The position numbers and the translations under genes were made by a program. 57,180 nucleotides of DNA from Blastococcus sp. (GTDB lineage: Bacteria; Actinomycetota; Actinomycetes; Mycobacteriales; Geodermatophilaceae), in NCBI GenBank assembly GCA_025465355.1, contig JAODNN010000041.1:1-57180 (forward strand). The letters are read 5' to 3'. The notes beneath the pieces are model-generated. The model did not search any database. It worked only from the letters and a program-made list of their open reading frames with translations, and was not told the DNA's origin. Numbering within the stretch: position 1 is the stretch's first letter; each line of letters begins with the position of its first letter. Below are positions 16,687 through 24,436 of this stretch, one piece after another.

Positions 16687-16911
16687 ATGACCACAGCACC
16701 TAAGAGAGTCGCATTGGCGACTGACGAGTGGCTGAGCCTCGAGGACATCGCCGAGGAGCTGGCCGTCCCCGTCCGGAGCGTCTACTCCTGGCGATCGCAG
16801 GGCGTTGCGCCCAAGGGCTACAAGATCGGAAAGCACGTGCGAGTCAAGCGATCCGACTTCCACGCCTGGCTTGAGCGGCGGGCGGATGAGCCGCGAGTCG
16901 GTGCAGCATGA
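16687..16911 (+). CDS. Excisionase-like MerR-type HTH protein
   Basis: This 74-aa DNA-binding protein carries a winged HTH of the excisionase/helix-turn-helix_17 group: WLSLEDIAEELAVPVRSVYS, WRSQGVAPKGYKIGKHVRV, ending FHAWLERRAD. In integrated elements such proteins bend attachment-site DNA and bias integrase toward excision. It is divergent from the integrase operon, as in many actinobacterial prophages and integrative elements. No ribosome binding site is visible, but a -10-like TATGGT six bases ahead suggests leaderless translation. A second protein of this type is encoded at 29820-30068 near the other end. Confidence 0.88.
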   Translation: MTTAPKRVALATDEWLSLEDIAEELAVPVRSVYSWRSQGVAPKGYKIGKHVRVKRSDFHAWLERRADEPRVGAA

Positions 16912-17351
16912 CGAACGCCCCCAGCCAGAAGGCTGAGGGCGTCGCGGAGAGCATGTACGTGCCGGGCGGGCACGCACAGACTACCGCAGCCCCCCGGCAG
17001 GACGTCCCCGTCCAGCTCCGGCGTCGTCGTCAGGCATCGCTGCGATGCGAACCGCTTCACGATGGTCTGCGCGATCCGTGGACATCGCGTCGAGCTGTAG
17101 ATCGCGTTCGTGATTCGACCCCGATCTCCCCGCGCACGCTTCACGTCGAGGTCGGCGCGCGAACCGCGTGGATCTACGGCCGCGACGGTCAAGACGTCTT
17201 CGCCCTGCTGGACGCAGTCGGTATTCAGCGCCGGCAGTGGGACGCCGAGCGCAAGGTGTGGATGGTGCCCGTCGCCTACGCCGACGACGTCATGGCCTTC
17301 GCGGAGTGGAAGCAGCGCCGCAGCGTGTCCTGCGAGGCGGTCGACCGGTGA
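16908..17351 (+). CDS. Hypothetical protein, start uncertain
   Basis: This open frame of 147 aa overlaps the excisionase stop (ATGA) and the next gene (GTGA). Only the last part, from about residue 78 (TLHVEVGARTAWIYGRDGQD to DAERKVWMVPVAYADDVMAF), looks like a folded small domain; that piece resembles the compact HARP-like or single-strand-binding-adjacent modules seen before replication genes. The first half is Arg- and Pro-rich. A hairpin of 11 bp covers the first codons (16916-16940), so the true start may be further in. It probably belongs with the replication ATPase that follows. Function unknown. Confidence 0.55.
   Translation: MTNAPSQKAEGVAESMYVPGGHAQTTAAPRQDVPVQLRRRRQASLRCEPLHDGLRDPWTSRRAVDRVRDSTPISPRTLHVEVGARTAWIYGRDGQDVFALLDAVGIQRRQWDAERKVWMVPVAYADDVMAFAEWKQRRSVSCEAVDR
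16916..16940 (+). terminator. Hairpin directly after excisionase gene
   Basis: cgcccccagcc and ggctgagggcg pair over 11 positions (one mismatch) around the loop aga/agaa, starting 5 bases after the excisionase stop. It could terminate or attenuate that transcript, or mask the start of the overlapping frame. Confidence 0.5.
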
Positions 17352-18757
17352 GCGACGACACCCGCAAACTCCGTCTCCGGTCGCTACAGGACGTGAAGAT
17401 CCTGCCCACCCGCTACCTCTGGACCAATTACCTGCCGGTTGCCGAGCTGGCCATGCTGGTCGGCAAGCCGGGTGTCGGGAAGTCCACGGTGGCCGCCGAG
17501 GTCGCCGCGAAGCTGACCACGGGAGACCTGGCCGGCAGCTTCCTACAACAGCCGCAGAGTGTCCTCTACTCGCTGACAGAGGACTCCGAGTCAGTCTTCA
17601 AGGCCCGGTTCCTCGCCGCCGATGGTGATCCTGAGCGACTCACCGTGCTCGACGTCGTGCACGGCCAGTCCGACGGCAGCCCCCTGCTGGTCGAGGCGGA
17701 CCTCGACCAGCTCAGGGTCGCCATTGCCCGGTTGCGGCCCGCCCTGGTGGTCCTCGATGCGATGAACTCCAGCCTCGATGGGCAGGTGAACGACAACAGC
17801 AACATCCGTCCGCAGCTCGAGAAGCTCAAGGCCCTGGCTCATCAGACCAACACGGCCATCCTCGGTATCGGCCACTTCCGAAAGAGCACGAGCGGATCCG
17901 AACCGCTCGACTCCATCGGCGGGGCGGGCGCCTACGGGCAGGTGATCCGGCAGGCCCTCGGCTGCGCCCGGGACGAGGACGACGGCACCTGCACGCTTTC
18001 GGTGATCAAGAGCAACGGCCAGGCGCTCGACGTCGCCTCACTGGCCTACCGCATAGAAGAAGCTCTCGTCCCCTCCGACGACGGCGGGACGGCCAGCGTC
18101 GGGCGAGTGACCTGGCTCGGTGAATCCGATACGACGGTGCGCGACCTGCTCCAGCGCAGCCCCCAGGGCGACGAGGACCGCGGCGACCGGGAGGAAGTCG
18201 CCGATTGGTTGGTCGACTTCCTCGCTTCCAACGGAGGACAGGCAGCAGCCAAGGACGTCTTCAAGGCGGGCCAGGCCGAGGGCTACAGCAAGGATCAACT
18301 CAAGCGAGCGAAGGGCAGGCGGGTCCGCTCCGCCAAGATCGCCGACCGCTGGCTCTGGGAAATCCTCACCGACTCCACAAGCCTCCGACCAGCAAGGGAG
18401 CAGCAAGGGAGCAAGAGCGCAGGGGACAAGAGTGCCGCTCCCTTGCTCCCTTCGGTGCGCCCTTCGTCCGAGCCGACATCCCAGTCAGACCCAGGTCGGG
18501 CCAGTCACGCCAATGGTCCGCAGCCTGGCCCGACTGTCCTGACTGTGGCCCCGCTGCGCAGCGACGACGACGACCATCTCGCCGACTGCGGCCATCCGAT
18601 CAAGGTGATCAACACGGCCAACGGCAAGTGCGGAATGTGCATCGCTACCCGCCCGCGGCCGATCCTCACTGCCACCTGCCGTGCCTGCCACGGACCGCTC
18701 GATCCTGCCGCCGGCGAGGACGTCCATCCCCTCTGTGAGATCCAGGAGTCCGCATGA
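17348..18757 (+). CDS. RepA-like AAA (RecA-fold) ATPase with C-terminal Cys cluster
   Basis: This 469-aa ATPase of the RepA/AAA_25 hexameric helicase group has LVGKPGVGKST (Walker A) near residue 37, LYSLTEDSE, and LVVLDAMNSS (Walker B) near 137. NSNIRPQLEKLKALAHQTNT follows, then GIGHFRKS and DSIGGAGAYGQVIRQ, the sensor region typical of plasmid and phage RepA-type helicases. A helical second domain (about 275-350) resembles the winged-helix tail of such proteins. The last 50 residues carry CGH...CGMC...CRACH, a probable zinc-binding end. It is likely the element's replication helicase or initiator. The GTG at 17348 overlaps the previous stop by 4 bases. Confidence 0.85.
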   Translation: MSDDTRKLRLRSLQDVKILPTRYLWTNYLPVAELAMLVGKPGVGKSTVAAEVAAKLTTGDLAGSFLQQPQSVLYSLTEDSESVFKARFLAADGDPERLTVLDVVHGQSDGSPLLVEADLDQLRVAIARLRPALVVLDAMNSSLDGQVNDNSNIRPQLEKLKALAHQTNTAILGIGHFRKSTSGSEPLDSIGGAGAYGQVIRQALGCARDEDDGTCTLSVIKSNGQALDVASLAYRIEEALVPSDDGGTASVGRVTWLGESDTTVRDLLQRSPQGDEDRGDREEVADWLVDFLASNGGQAAAKDVFKAGQAEGYSKDQLKRAKGRRVRSAKIADRWLWEILTDSTSLRPAREQQGSKSAGDKSAAPLLPSVRPSSEPTSQSDPGRASHANGPQPGPTVLTVAPLRSDDDDHLADCGHPIKVINTANGKCGMCIATRPRPILTATCRACHGPLDPAAGEDVHPLCEIQESA

Positions 18758-18924
18758 ATCTCCACCGCACCCGGGCCCCCGGGAAAAATCCAGACGATCT
18801 TGGTTCTCCTGACCCGCCCGTCAGGACGAATCTCTCCCCGGGTCATTTTCCACCAAGGCCGGGGTCGTCGGCGGTGACCCCACCGGCGCAGCAGGGGCCC
18901 GTGGGCCTCGGTGATCTGTCGTGA
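18754..18924 (+). CDS. Small Pro/Gly-rich protein, 56 aa
   Basis: The ATG at 18754 overlaps the ATPase stop (ATGA), and the stop at 18922 overlaps the next ATG (TGATG). The product MNLHRTRAPGKNPDDLGSPD continues Pro-rich to the end, without hydrophobic core or known motif. The tight coupling on both sides is the main reason to accept it as translated. It may serve mainly to carry ribosomes to the next gene. Function unknown. Confidence 0.5.
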   Translation: MNLHRTRAPGKNPDDLGSPDPPVRTNLSPGHFPPRPGSSAVTPPAQQGPVGLGDLS

Positions 18925-19421
18925 TGCAGGGACGCTCTCCGAGGTCGCACGGTGTCGACGACACCCGGTGGTTGTCCGGCGGCCTGCTGCGGCGCCTGAG
19001 ATGCCTGCTCGGCGGGCATCGCTGGTCTTCGCAGCCGGCGGCCAGCGGCGTGGTCCTGGTGTTCTGCGATCGGTGCGGTGAGCTGGTGTCTGCCACGTTC
19101 GTCGACAGGGCCGAGGTGCTCGGCCTGGCCGGTGCCGGGGGTGACTGCTGGCTCGGCGCGACGTCGGCGGCCCGTGTGGCGGTGGACCTTGTCGCTGCGG
19201 TCATCGCTCAGGACGACACCGAGCGGCGTCGGTGGCGCCGGGAGGCTGTAGCTCGGCCTGGGGACTCGATCGACGCGTTGGCGCAGCTGGCCGCGGTGCT
19301 CTCCCGCATGGGCACCCCGGGGCAGCCGTGCGCTGCCCTGCACGCGGTCGCTGATCGGGTGGAGCGGTCGGTCGTGGAGCGGGAGCTGCTCGACGTGTGC
19401 CGGGCAGGTGATGAGTCGTGA
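18924..19421 (+). CDS. Hypothetical protein with CxxC motif
   Basis: This 165-aa protein has a basic leucine-rich start (GGLLRRLRCLLGGHRW) followed by VLVFCDRCGELVSATF; the Cys/His set C..H..CxxC may bind zinc. The second half is helical (RVAVDLVAAVIAQDD, DALAQLAAVLSRM). It starts TGATG-coupled to the preceding 56-aa gene and ends coupled to the next. No family was recognised. The position between a replication ATPase and tail-type genes suggests an element-specific accessory protein. Confidence 0.6.
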   Translation: MQGRSPRSHGVDDTRWLSGGLLRRLRCLLGGHRWSSQPAASGVVLVFCDRCGELVSATFVDRAEVLGLAGAGGDCWLGATSAARVAVDLVAAVIAQDDTERRRWRREAVARPGDSIDALAQLAAVLSRMGTPGQPCAALHAVADRVERSVVERELLDVCRAGDES

Positions 19422-19735
19422 TGCCCAAGAGCTGGCCTCCCGCGCGTCGACCGTCGGATCGGACGGTGGGCCGACGGACGGGGACCGATATCGGCGCGCC
19501 CGTGGTCGAGCTGCGCGAGGTGCTGCTGTGGGGTCGTCCGGTGCTGATCGATGAGGCCGGTGACGTCTGGTGCACCGGCTGTCTCCGAACGGTCCCAATC
19601 CCGGAGCTAATGCGCGTGGACTCCCATCACCGCGTGCGGCCGCCCGGTTGGTCCGAGGCGAACACCGCCACTTGGTACACCCCCGGTGGCCCGGACGACC
19701 GGACACCTCCGGTCGGTGAGGTGTACCGGTGGTGA
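19421..19735 (+). CDS. Hypothetical protein with CxxC motif
   Basis: This 104-aa protein has an Arg/Pro-rich lead, then VVELREVLLWGRPVLIDEAG, VWCTGCLRTVPIPELMR and a VDSHHRVRPPGW segment; CxxC plus HH may form a metal site. The ATG at 19421 shares a base with the previous stop; a GTG three bases earlier is equally possible. It overlaps the next gene (GTGA). Like its neighbour it carries a small Cys pair. Function unknown. Confidence 0.6.
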   Translation: MPKSWPPARRPSDRTVGRRTGTDIGAPVVELREVLLWGRPVLIDEAGDVWCTGCLRTVPIPELMRVDSHHRVRPPGWSEANTATWYTPGGPDDRTPPVGEVYRW

Positions 19736-20196
19736 CGCCGGAGATTCCCGGGCCGTGGCGGGGCTCCGTGCTGCGACTGCCGGGTGGTCAGGTGCTGCTC
19801 GGTGGGTCGGCGCTGCTGGATGTGGTGCGGGCATTGCAGGCCGCTCAGCGCGTGACACAAAGAGATGGGATCGCGGCCCCGGAGCGCTGGCGGGGGCTGC
19901 TGGCGCAGCTGCTCTCCGCAGCCGCCGACGCCCCCGCGACTGCCCCACCGGGCAGTGCGGCAGTGCCGCAGCCGGACCACTCGTCATGGTTGCCCGGAGA
20001 CCTCGTCGACACCAAGGAGGCGGCCGAGATGCTCGGTTGCAAGCCGCGGAACGTGAGAGATCTGAACGCACGCGGTGCGCTGGAGTCCGGTCGGCTGGTC
20101 GGTGGCCGACTGCTGCTCGAGCGGACCGAGATTGAAGCCGAGCTACGCCGCCGGGCCGAGGCCCGCCACAACGAGGAGGGCCGCCGTGCCTGCTGA
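19732..20196 (+). CDS. Hypothetical protein with C-terminal MerR-type HTH
   Basis: This 154-aa protein has two parts. Residues 1-85 contain PWRGSVLRLPGGQVLLGGSA and a helical DVVRALQAAQRV, with no recognised family. Residues 90-150 form an excisionase-type HTH: LVDTKEAAEMLGCKPRNVRD, LNARGALESGRLVGGRLLLE. It probably binds DNA. The GTG at 19732 overlaps the previous stop by 4 bases. Its 3' end overlaps the next gene by 11 bases, the ribosome binding site of which lies within this gene. It may act as a regulator of the tail-type genes or as a packaging or terminase-small-like DNA binder; this is speculation. Confidence 0.65.
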   Translation: MTPEIPGPWRGSVLRLPGGQVLLGGSALLDVVRALQAAQRVTQRDGIAAPERWRGLLAQLLSAAADAPATAPPGSAAVPQPDHSSWLPGDLVDTKEAAEMLGCKPRNVRDLNARGALESGRLVGGRLLLERTEIEAELRRRAEARHNEEGRRAC

Positions 20197-20965
20197 CATG
20201 AACCCATGGGCCGAGAACGACTCAACGAGCGTCGGCCTCACACCGGACATCCAGGCGGTGCTCGCCACCGTCCTGGCCGAGGACCAGGCCGACCGGCAGG
20301 CCGCCGACGGACGCCAGCTCGCCGAGCACCGGGCTGGGCAGGCGCGGGCCCGTCAGGCAGTCGACGCCATCCACGTGCGGGATGAGAACGCCAAGGTCGA
20401 TGTCTCGCCCGCGGTGCGGGTGCAGGCCCTGCGCGAGCGCGTGTATCTGGCGAACGTGACCGGGACGGGCGCCGGCGGCAGGATCACCGTTGACGACGTC
20501 CGGGCGCACGCCGAGCTTCGCCGGCCGTTGGCCGCGGTGGCCGCGTCCGGGGGGCGGTTCCCGGACCCAGCGCCGGAGGCGGTGACGCCGCACGCCACCT
20601 ATCCCGGGTGGCTCGCGGCCGCCCGGAAGGTCGGTCCTGAGCCGACCCTGTTCGCGACGGGCAACCTGCCGCCGTTCACCGCGTCCGGCCTCGACGTCTC
20701 GCAGCTGAGGTCGGTGCCCTGGCAGGCCCGGCCGGCGATGGCGACGGCACCGACGCTGGCGGCGGCCTACGCGATCGTCGACGACGTTCTGTCCGACCCG
20801 GATCCCGAGGCGTTCGCGGCCGAACTGTTCGCCCGTCACGACGCGGTCCAGGACTACACGGCGTCGGTGATCAGCTGGCTGGCTCAAGGTCAGCACGAGC
20901 AGCTGATGAGCGAGCCCATCCAGTACCCGGGCCCGCGTCAGGCCGGGCGGGTTCCGGGCTACTGA
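20186..20965 (+). CDS. Hypothetical protein with E3-binding (PSBD-like) motif
   Basis: This 259-aa protein has a helical, charged N-terminus (residues 20-65, rich in Ala/Gln/Arg), then at about 73-109 a strong match to the peripheral subunit-binding (E3-binding) fold: VSPAVRVQALRERVYLANVT followed by GTGAGGRITVDDVRAH. That motif normally links E3 to 2-oxoacid dehydrogenase E2 chains, but no lipoyl or acyltransferase domain is present here. The second half (residues 130-259) is unfamiliar and ends in a helical stretch (AAAYAIVDDVLSDPDPEAFA) and a Pro-rich tail. The GTG at 20186 has AGGAGGG upstream. Its place before the tape measure gene suggests a morphogenesis or scaffold role; unproven. Confidence 0.65.
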   Translation: MPADMNPWAENDSTSVGLTPDIQAVLATVLAEDQADRQAADGRQLAEHRAGQARARQAVDAIHVRDENAKVDVSPAVRVQALRERVYLANVTGTGAGGRITVDDVRAHAELRRPLAAVAASGGRFPDPAPEAVTPHATYPGWLAAARKVGPEPTLFATGNLPPFTASGLDVSQLRSVPWQARPAMATAPTLAAAYAIVDDVLSDPDPEAFAAELFARHDAVQDYTASVISWLAQGQHEQLMSEPIQYPGPRQAGRVPGY

Positions 20966-21106
20966 TGACCAGGGATCGGGGCGTCAACGTCACCCGCCGG
21001 TTGCCCGGGCGCCGCGCGGGATCGAAGGTCGGTGAGGGCCGCCTCCTTTCCCAGGTCCGGAGACCCGGCCTGCGCCCCGCTGCCCCAGCCAAGGAGCCCA
21101 CGACTC

Positions 21107-21358
21107 ATGCCCACTGATCCTGTTGCTCACCGGCTCGCCGCGACCTTCGCGCTTCGGCAGCACCTCGACGATGGTCCCGGCCTGCTCGCCGTCTACGAGG
21201 ACGTCGTCGAGCTTGGCCTGATGGACCAATTCGTGATGGCGCTGTCCGCGCTCACCGTGGAGTACGGCCGTCGCGCCTATTCCGATCTCACGATGCGCCT
21301 GGAGCATCACATCCTTCACCTTCAGGGCGTCGACCCGCCGAAGGGTCCGCCCGCATGA
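21107..21358 (+). CDS. Small protein preceding tape measure gene, 83 aa
   Basis: The product is an 83-aa helical protein: MPTDPVAHRLAATFALRQHL, LLAVYEDVVELGLMDQF, then VMALSALTVEYGRR and HHILHLQGVDPPKGP. The ATG at 21107 has AAGGAG 9 bases upstream. It lies 19 bases before the tape measure gene, the place usually held by tail-assembly chaperones in siphophages; size and helicity would fit such a role, but no frameshift partner and no family match are seen. Confidence 0.65.
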   Translation: MPTDPVAHRLAATFALRQHLDDGPGLLAVYEDVVELGLMDQFVMALSALTVEYGRRAYSDLTMRLEHHILHLQGVDPPKGPPA

Positions 21359-21377
21359 CCTACCCCGAGAGGTTCCC

Positions 21378-24218
21378 GTGGCGCTGTCCAAAGACGTAGT
21401 CATCAAGCTGCTGGGTGACGCCTCGAGCGCTATCGCAGCGCAGAAGGCGGCGGCTGCCGCCTGCGAGGTGTCGGTGTCGCAGTACCGCAAGGCTGAGCGG
21501 GAGTTGTCCCGTGTCCAGGCGGCGGAGAAGGCGACCCACGACGCCCGCAAGAAGTCGATGGCCGAGGCGTCGCAGTCGGCGATGGTGCTGGGTGGGGCGC
21601 TGCTGCTGGCGTTCGGGGTCGCCGTCAACGCTGCCGCGGAGTTCGACAAGGCCATGTCGGGCGTGGGTGCGGCGACGATGGCGAACGCCGGGCAGATGAA
21701 GCAGCTCCGGCAGGCGGCGTTGGATGCTGGCGCGGCCACCATGTATTCGGCGACGGACGCGGCGAACGCTGAGACGGAGTTGGCAAAGGCCGGCATCTCG
21801 GTCCGGGACATCCTCAATGGTGGCCTGATCGGCGCGCTGGACCTGGCGGCTGCCGGTCAGCTGGACGTGGCGACGGCGGCGCAGATCGCTGCGACCGCGA
21901 TGCAGCAGTTCCACCTTGCCGGCTCGCAGACCGGGCACGTCGCTGACCTGCTGGCGGCGGGCAGCAACAAGGCCCTCGGTTCCGTGCAGGACCTGGCCGG
22001 GGCGTTGAAGTACGTGGGCCCGGTTGCCGCGGGCATGGGTGTGTCGATCGACCAGACGGTTGGCACGCTGGCATCTTTCGCGCAGGCCGGAATCATCGGC
22101 GAGCAGGCCGGTACGTCGCTGCGCGGTGTGATCTCGGCGCTCTCGTCGCCGTCGAAGCAGGCGGCGAACGAGATGGAGAACCTCGGCATCAACGTCTTCG
22201 ATGCCCAGGGTAAGTTCATCGGCCTTGACGGCGTCGCCGGTCAGCTACACGACTCAATGGCCGGCCTTACCGAGGCCGAGCGGTCGCAGGCGCTAGGTCG
22301 GATCTTCGGCAACGAGCAGCTGACCGCCGCCCGGGTCCTTTACTCGGAAGGCGCCAAGGGCGTCCAGGACTGGACGGGGAAGGTCAACGACTCCGGCTAT
22401 GCGGCCCGGCAGGCTGCGAAGCTCACCGACAACCTCAACGGCGACCTGGAGCGGCTGGGCGGCTCGCTGTCGACGGTGCTCATCAAGGGCGGCGAGGGCT
22501 CGACCAACGTGCTGCGGTTCCTCGCGCAGGCGGCCGAGGGGTCGGTGAACGCCTTCGGTGAGCTGCCGGGGCCGCTGGCCGCCACGGGTGTTGGACTCGC
22601 CGGGATCGTTGGCGTGGGGGCGGTCGTTCTCGGGATCGTCGGCTCGTTGGTGCCGAAGGTTCAGGCTGCGCGGGAGTCGCTGCGCGGCATGGGGGCCGCC
22701 GGTGCGGCGCTGGATTCCGGGCTCGGGAAGGTCGGCAAGGTTGCCGGCTACACGGGCGCGGCGATCGCCGGGGTCAGCCTTCTTGCTGCCGCGTTCGATG
22801 CCCTGCACCCGCCGACGCAGATCGTCATCGCCGACCAGTCGGTGCTCACCGAGCAGTTGGTGAAGCTGGGCGAGGCGGGCAAGCAGACCGCGTCGGCGCT
22901 GGGCGGCTTCGACGTGGGGAAGCTGATCACGCAACTCGGTTCGGTGGACGATTCCTCAGGCCATTTGATCGAATCCATGGGGTCGGCCGCGAAGATGACG
23001 ACATACTTCTTCTCGACCTACGGTTACCTCGAAGACAAAGTCGTCCACGCACACGACCCGTTCAATCAGGCGCAGCAGGATATTAAGGACGTAGACGCCG
23101 CCCTCTCCGGGATGATCTCCTCCGGTCACCCGGAGGCGGCCACGGTCGCGTTCGACAAGATCATAAAGGCCGCGTCCGCGCAGGGCCTGACGATGGACCA
23201 GCTCAAGGCGAAGTTCCCCGAGTATGTTGCGGCGCTCCAGGGATACGTCGGGGAGTCCACCTACACGGTGGATGCCTCCGGGGCTGTCACCAACGCACTC
23301 GGTGAGCAGAAGTCGGCGGCCGACCAGCTGAAGCAGTCGTGGGATGCGCTCAACGGCATCGGCACGAACGTGGTGCAGGGTCAAGCGGAGTGGACCCTTG
23401 CGCTGGACTCAGTCTCGCACGGTGCCGCGTCGGCGTCCCGGTCGCTGGACATCAACACGTCCGCGGGCGCGAAGAACACCGAGCAGCTGATCACGGTCGC
23501 CGGTAAGGCCCGCGATCTGGCCGCTGCGATCGGCGACCAGAAGGGCTACAAGGCGGGGATCAAGGCGTCCAACGACTTCCGTGCGGACCTGATCAAGCAG
23601 GCCGTGCAGGCCGGCTACAACAAGGACGCCGTCATCGGTCTGATGGACCAGATCTTCCACCTGGACAACACGAACTCGACGTCGGATCTGAAGGCGAACG
23701 ACCAGGTGTCGCCTGCCGTGGCCCACGCCAACCGCCAGTTGGACGCCATCAACGGCCGGGTCGCGACGGTCACTCTCACGACGGTGCAGAAGACGGTGCA
23801 GCAGCTGATCCACGCCACCCCGATCTATGAGGCGCCCAGCCTCGGCAAGTACGGAATGCCCGTGCCGCCGCGTGCCGGCGGTGGTCCCGTGTGGCCGGGC
23901 ACGTTCCTCGTCGGCGAACACGGCCCGGAGCTTCTTCAGATGGGCGGGCATGGCTTCGTCACGCCCGCCGACATGACGAGGCAGGTCATGGCGTCCCTCG
24001 GTGGCCACGTTGGCACGAGCCGGCCCGTCAGTAGCGGAACACCGGTCGGCTCTGGGGCCATGAGGGGTGGGGGTGTTGGCGGGCCAGCCCACCTGACCGC
24101 CAACGTCCGCGTCTTCGTCGGCAACCGCGAGATCACCGACATTGCCAGGGTGGAGGCGGACGCCGTGGTCGGTGAGGCTTTCGCCCTGGCGACGACCCAT
24201 GGGTTGGCGCACCCGTGA
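21378..24218 (+). CDS. Phage tail tape measure protein (TP901 family)
   Basis: This complete 946-aa tape measure protein sets tail length in siphophages and is ejected with DNA. It begins with a coiled-coil Ala-rich segment (residues 10-60) and a hydrophobic helix (AMVLGGALLLAFGVAVNAAA). The TP901 core follows, FDKAMSGVGAATMANAGQM, with YSATDAANAETELAKAGIS and GVSIDQTVGTLASFAQAGI. Two more hydrophobic segments lie near 395-420 and 455-475, and the typical C-terminal motif FLVGEHGPELLQMGGHG is present. With the usual relation of about 0.15 nm per residue it would correspond to a tail of about 140 nm. The reading frame is intact, yet no capsid, portal or tail-tube gene accompanies it. It is GTGA-coupled to a truncated gene. 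Confidence 0.95.
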   Translation: MALSKDVVIKLLGDASSAIAAQKAAAAACEVSVSQYRKAERELSRVQAAEKATHDARKKSMAEASQSAMVLGGALLLAFGVAVNAAAEFDKAMSGVGAATMANAGQMKQLRQAALDAGAATMYSATDAANAETELAKAGISVRDILNGGLIGALDLAAAGQLDVATAAQIAATAMQQFHLAGSQTGHVADLLAAGSNKALGSVQDLAGALKYVGPVAAGMGVSIDQTVGTLASFAQAGIIGEQAGTSLRGVISALSSPSKQAANEMENLGINVFDAQGKFIGLDGVAGQLHDSMAGLTEAERSQALGRIFGNEQLTAARVLYSEGAKGVQDWTGKVNDSGYAARQAAKLTDNLNGDLERLGGSLSTVLIKGGEGSTNVLRFLAQAAEGSVNAFGELPGPLAATGVGLAGIVGVGAVVLGIVGSLVPKVQAARESLRGMGAAGAALDSGLGKVGKVAGYTGAAIAGVSLLAAAFDALHPPTQIVIADQSVLTEQLVKLGEAGKQTASALGGFDVGKLITQLGSVDDSSGHLIESMGSAAKMTTYFFSTYGYLEDKVVHAHDPFNQAQQDIKDVDAALSGMISSGHPEAATVAFDKIIKAASAQGLTMDQLKAKFPEYVAALQGYVGESTYTVDASGAVTNALGEQKSAADQLKQSWDALNGIGTNVVQGQAEWTLALDSVSHGAASASRSLDINTSAGAKNTEQLITVAGKARDLAAAIGDQKGYKAGIKASNDFRADLIKQAVQAGYNKDAVIGLMDQIFHLDNTNSTSDLKANDQVSPAVAHANRQLDAINGRVATVTLTTVQKTVQQLIHATPIYEAPSLGKYGMPVPPRAGGGPVWPGTFLVGEHGPELLQMGGHGFVTPADMTRQVMASLGGHVGTSRPVSSGTPVGSGAMRGGGVGGPAHLTANVRVFVGNREITDIARVEADAVVGEAFALATTHGLAHP

Positions 24219-24409
24219 CGGTGACTGTGACCGACACTGTGGAGGCGTCGAGCGAGGGGACGACGGCTCGCCCTGTCCAGCGGCTGGCCGGTTGGGGTCA
24301 TGTGAGCCTGTCCCTCTCCTGGGATCGCCACACGCTTAGCAACTTTCGCCTACCGACAGTGGCAACTCGGCCTCACTTGGGCAATGTTCGGCGTATCACC
24401 TTGCGGTGA
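24215..24409 (+). pseudogene. Truncated tail gene fragment after tape measure
   Basis: A GTG overlaps the tape measure stop (GTGA) and opens MTVTVTDTVEASSEGTTARP, then HVSLSLSWDRHTLSN. Third codon positions are G/C-rich for the first 45 codons and then become random before the stop, within the operator of the toxin-antitoxin genes. This is what remains of the next tail gene (distal tail or minor tail protein position) cut off by the insertion or deletion that brought in the cargo region. Confidence 0.5.
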
Positions 24410-24429
24410 TACCTCCTACGGGTGATAGT
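24393..24429 (+). promoter_or_regulatory. Operator and promoter of toxin-antitoxin operon
   Basis: A perfect palindrome gtatcacc-ttgc-ggtgatac lies at 24393-24412, with a further half site ggtgatag at 24421-24428. The palindrome covers a -35-like TTGCGG (24401-24406), which is 17 bases from a -10-like GATAGT (24424-24429). Transcription would begin at about the GTG at 24437, so the mRNA is probably leaderless and autorepressed. Confidence 0.6.
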
Positions 24430-24436
24430 CGCAGGC

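Noticed and set aside
20186-20965. Part of a 2-oxoacid dehydrogenase complex
   Set aside because: Only the E3-binding-like stretch is present; there is no lipoyl domain or acyltransferase and the gene lies in a mobile element.
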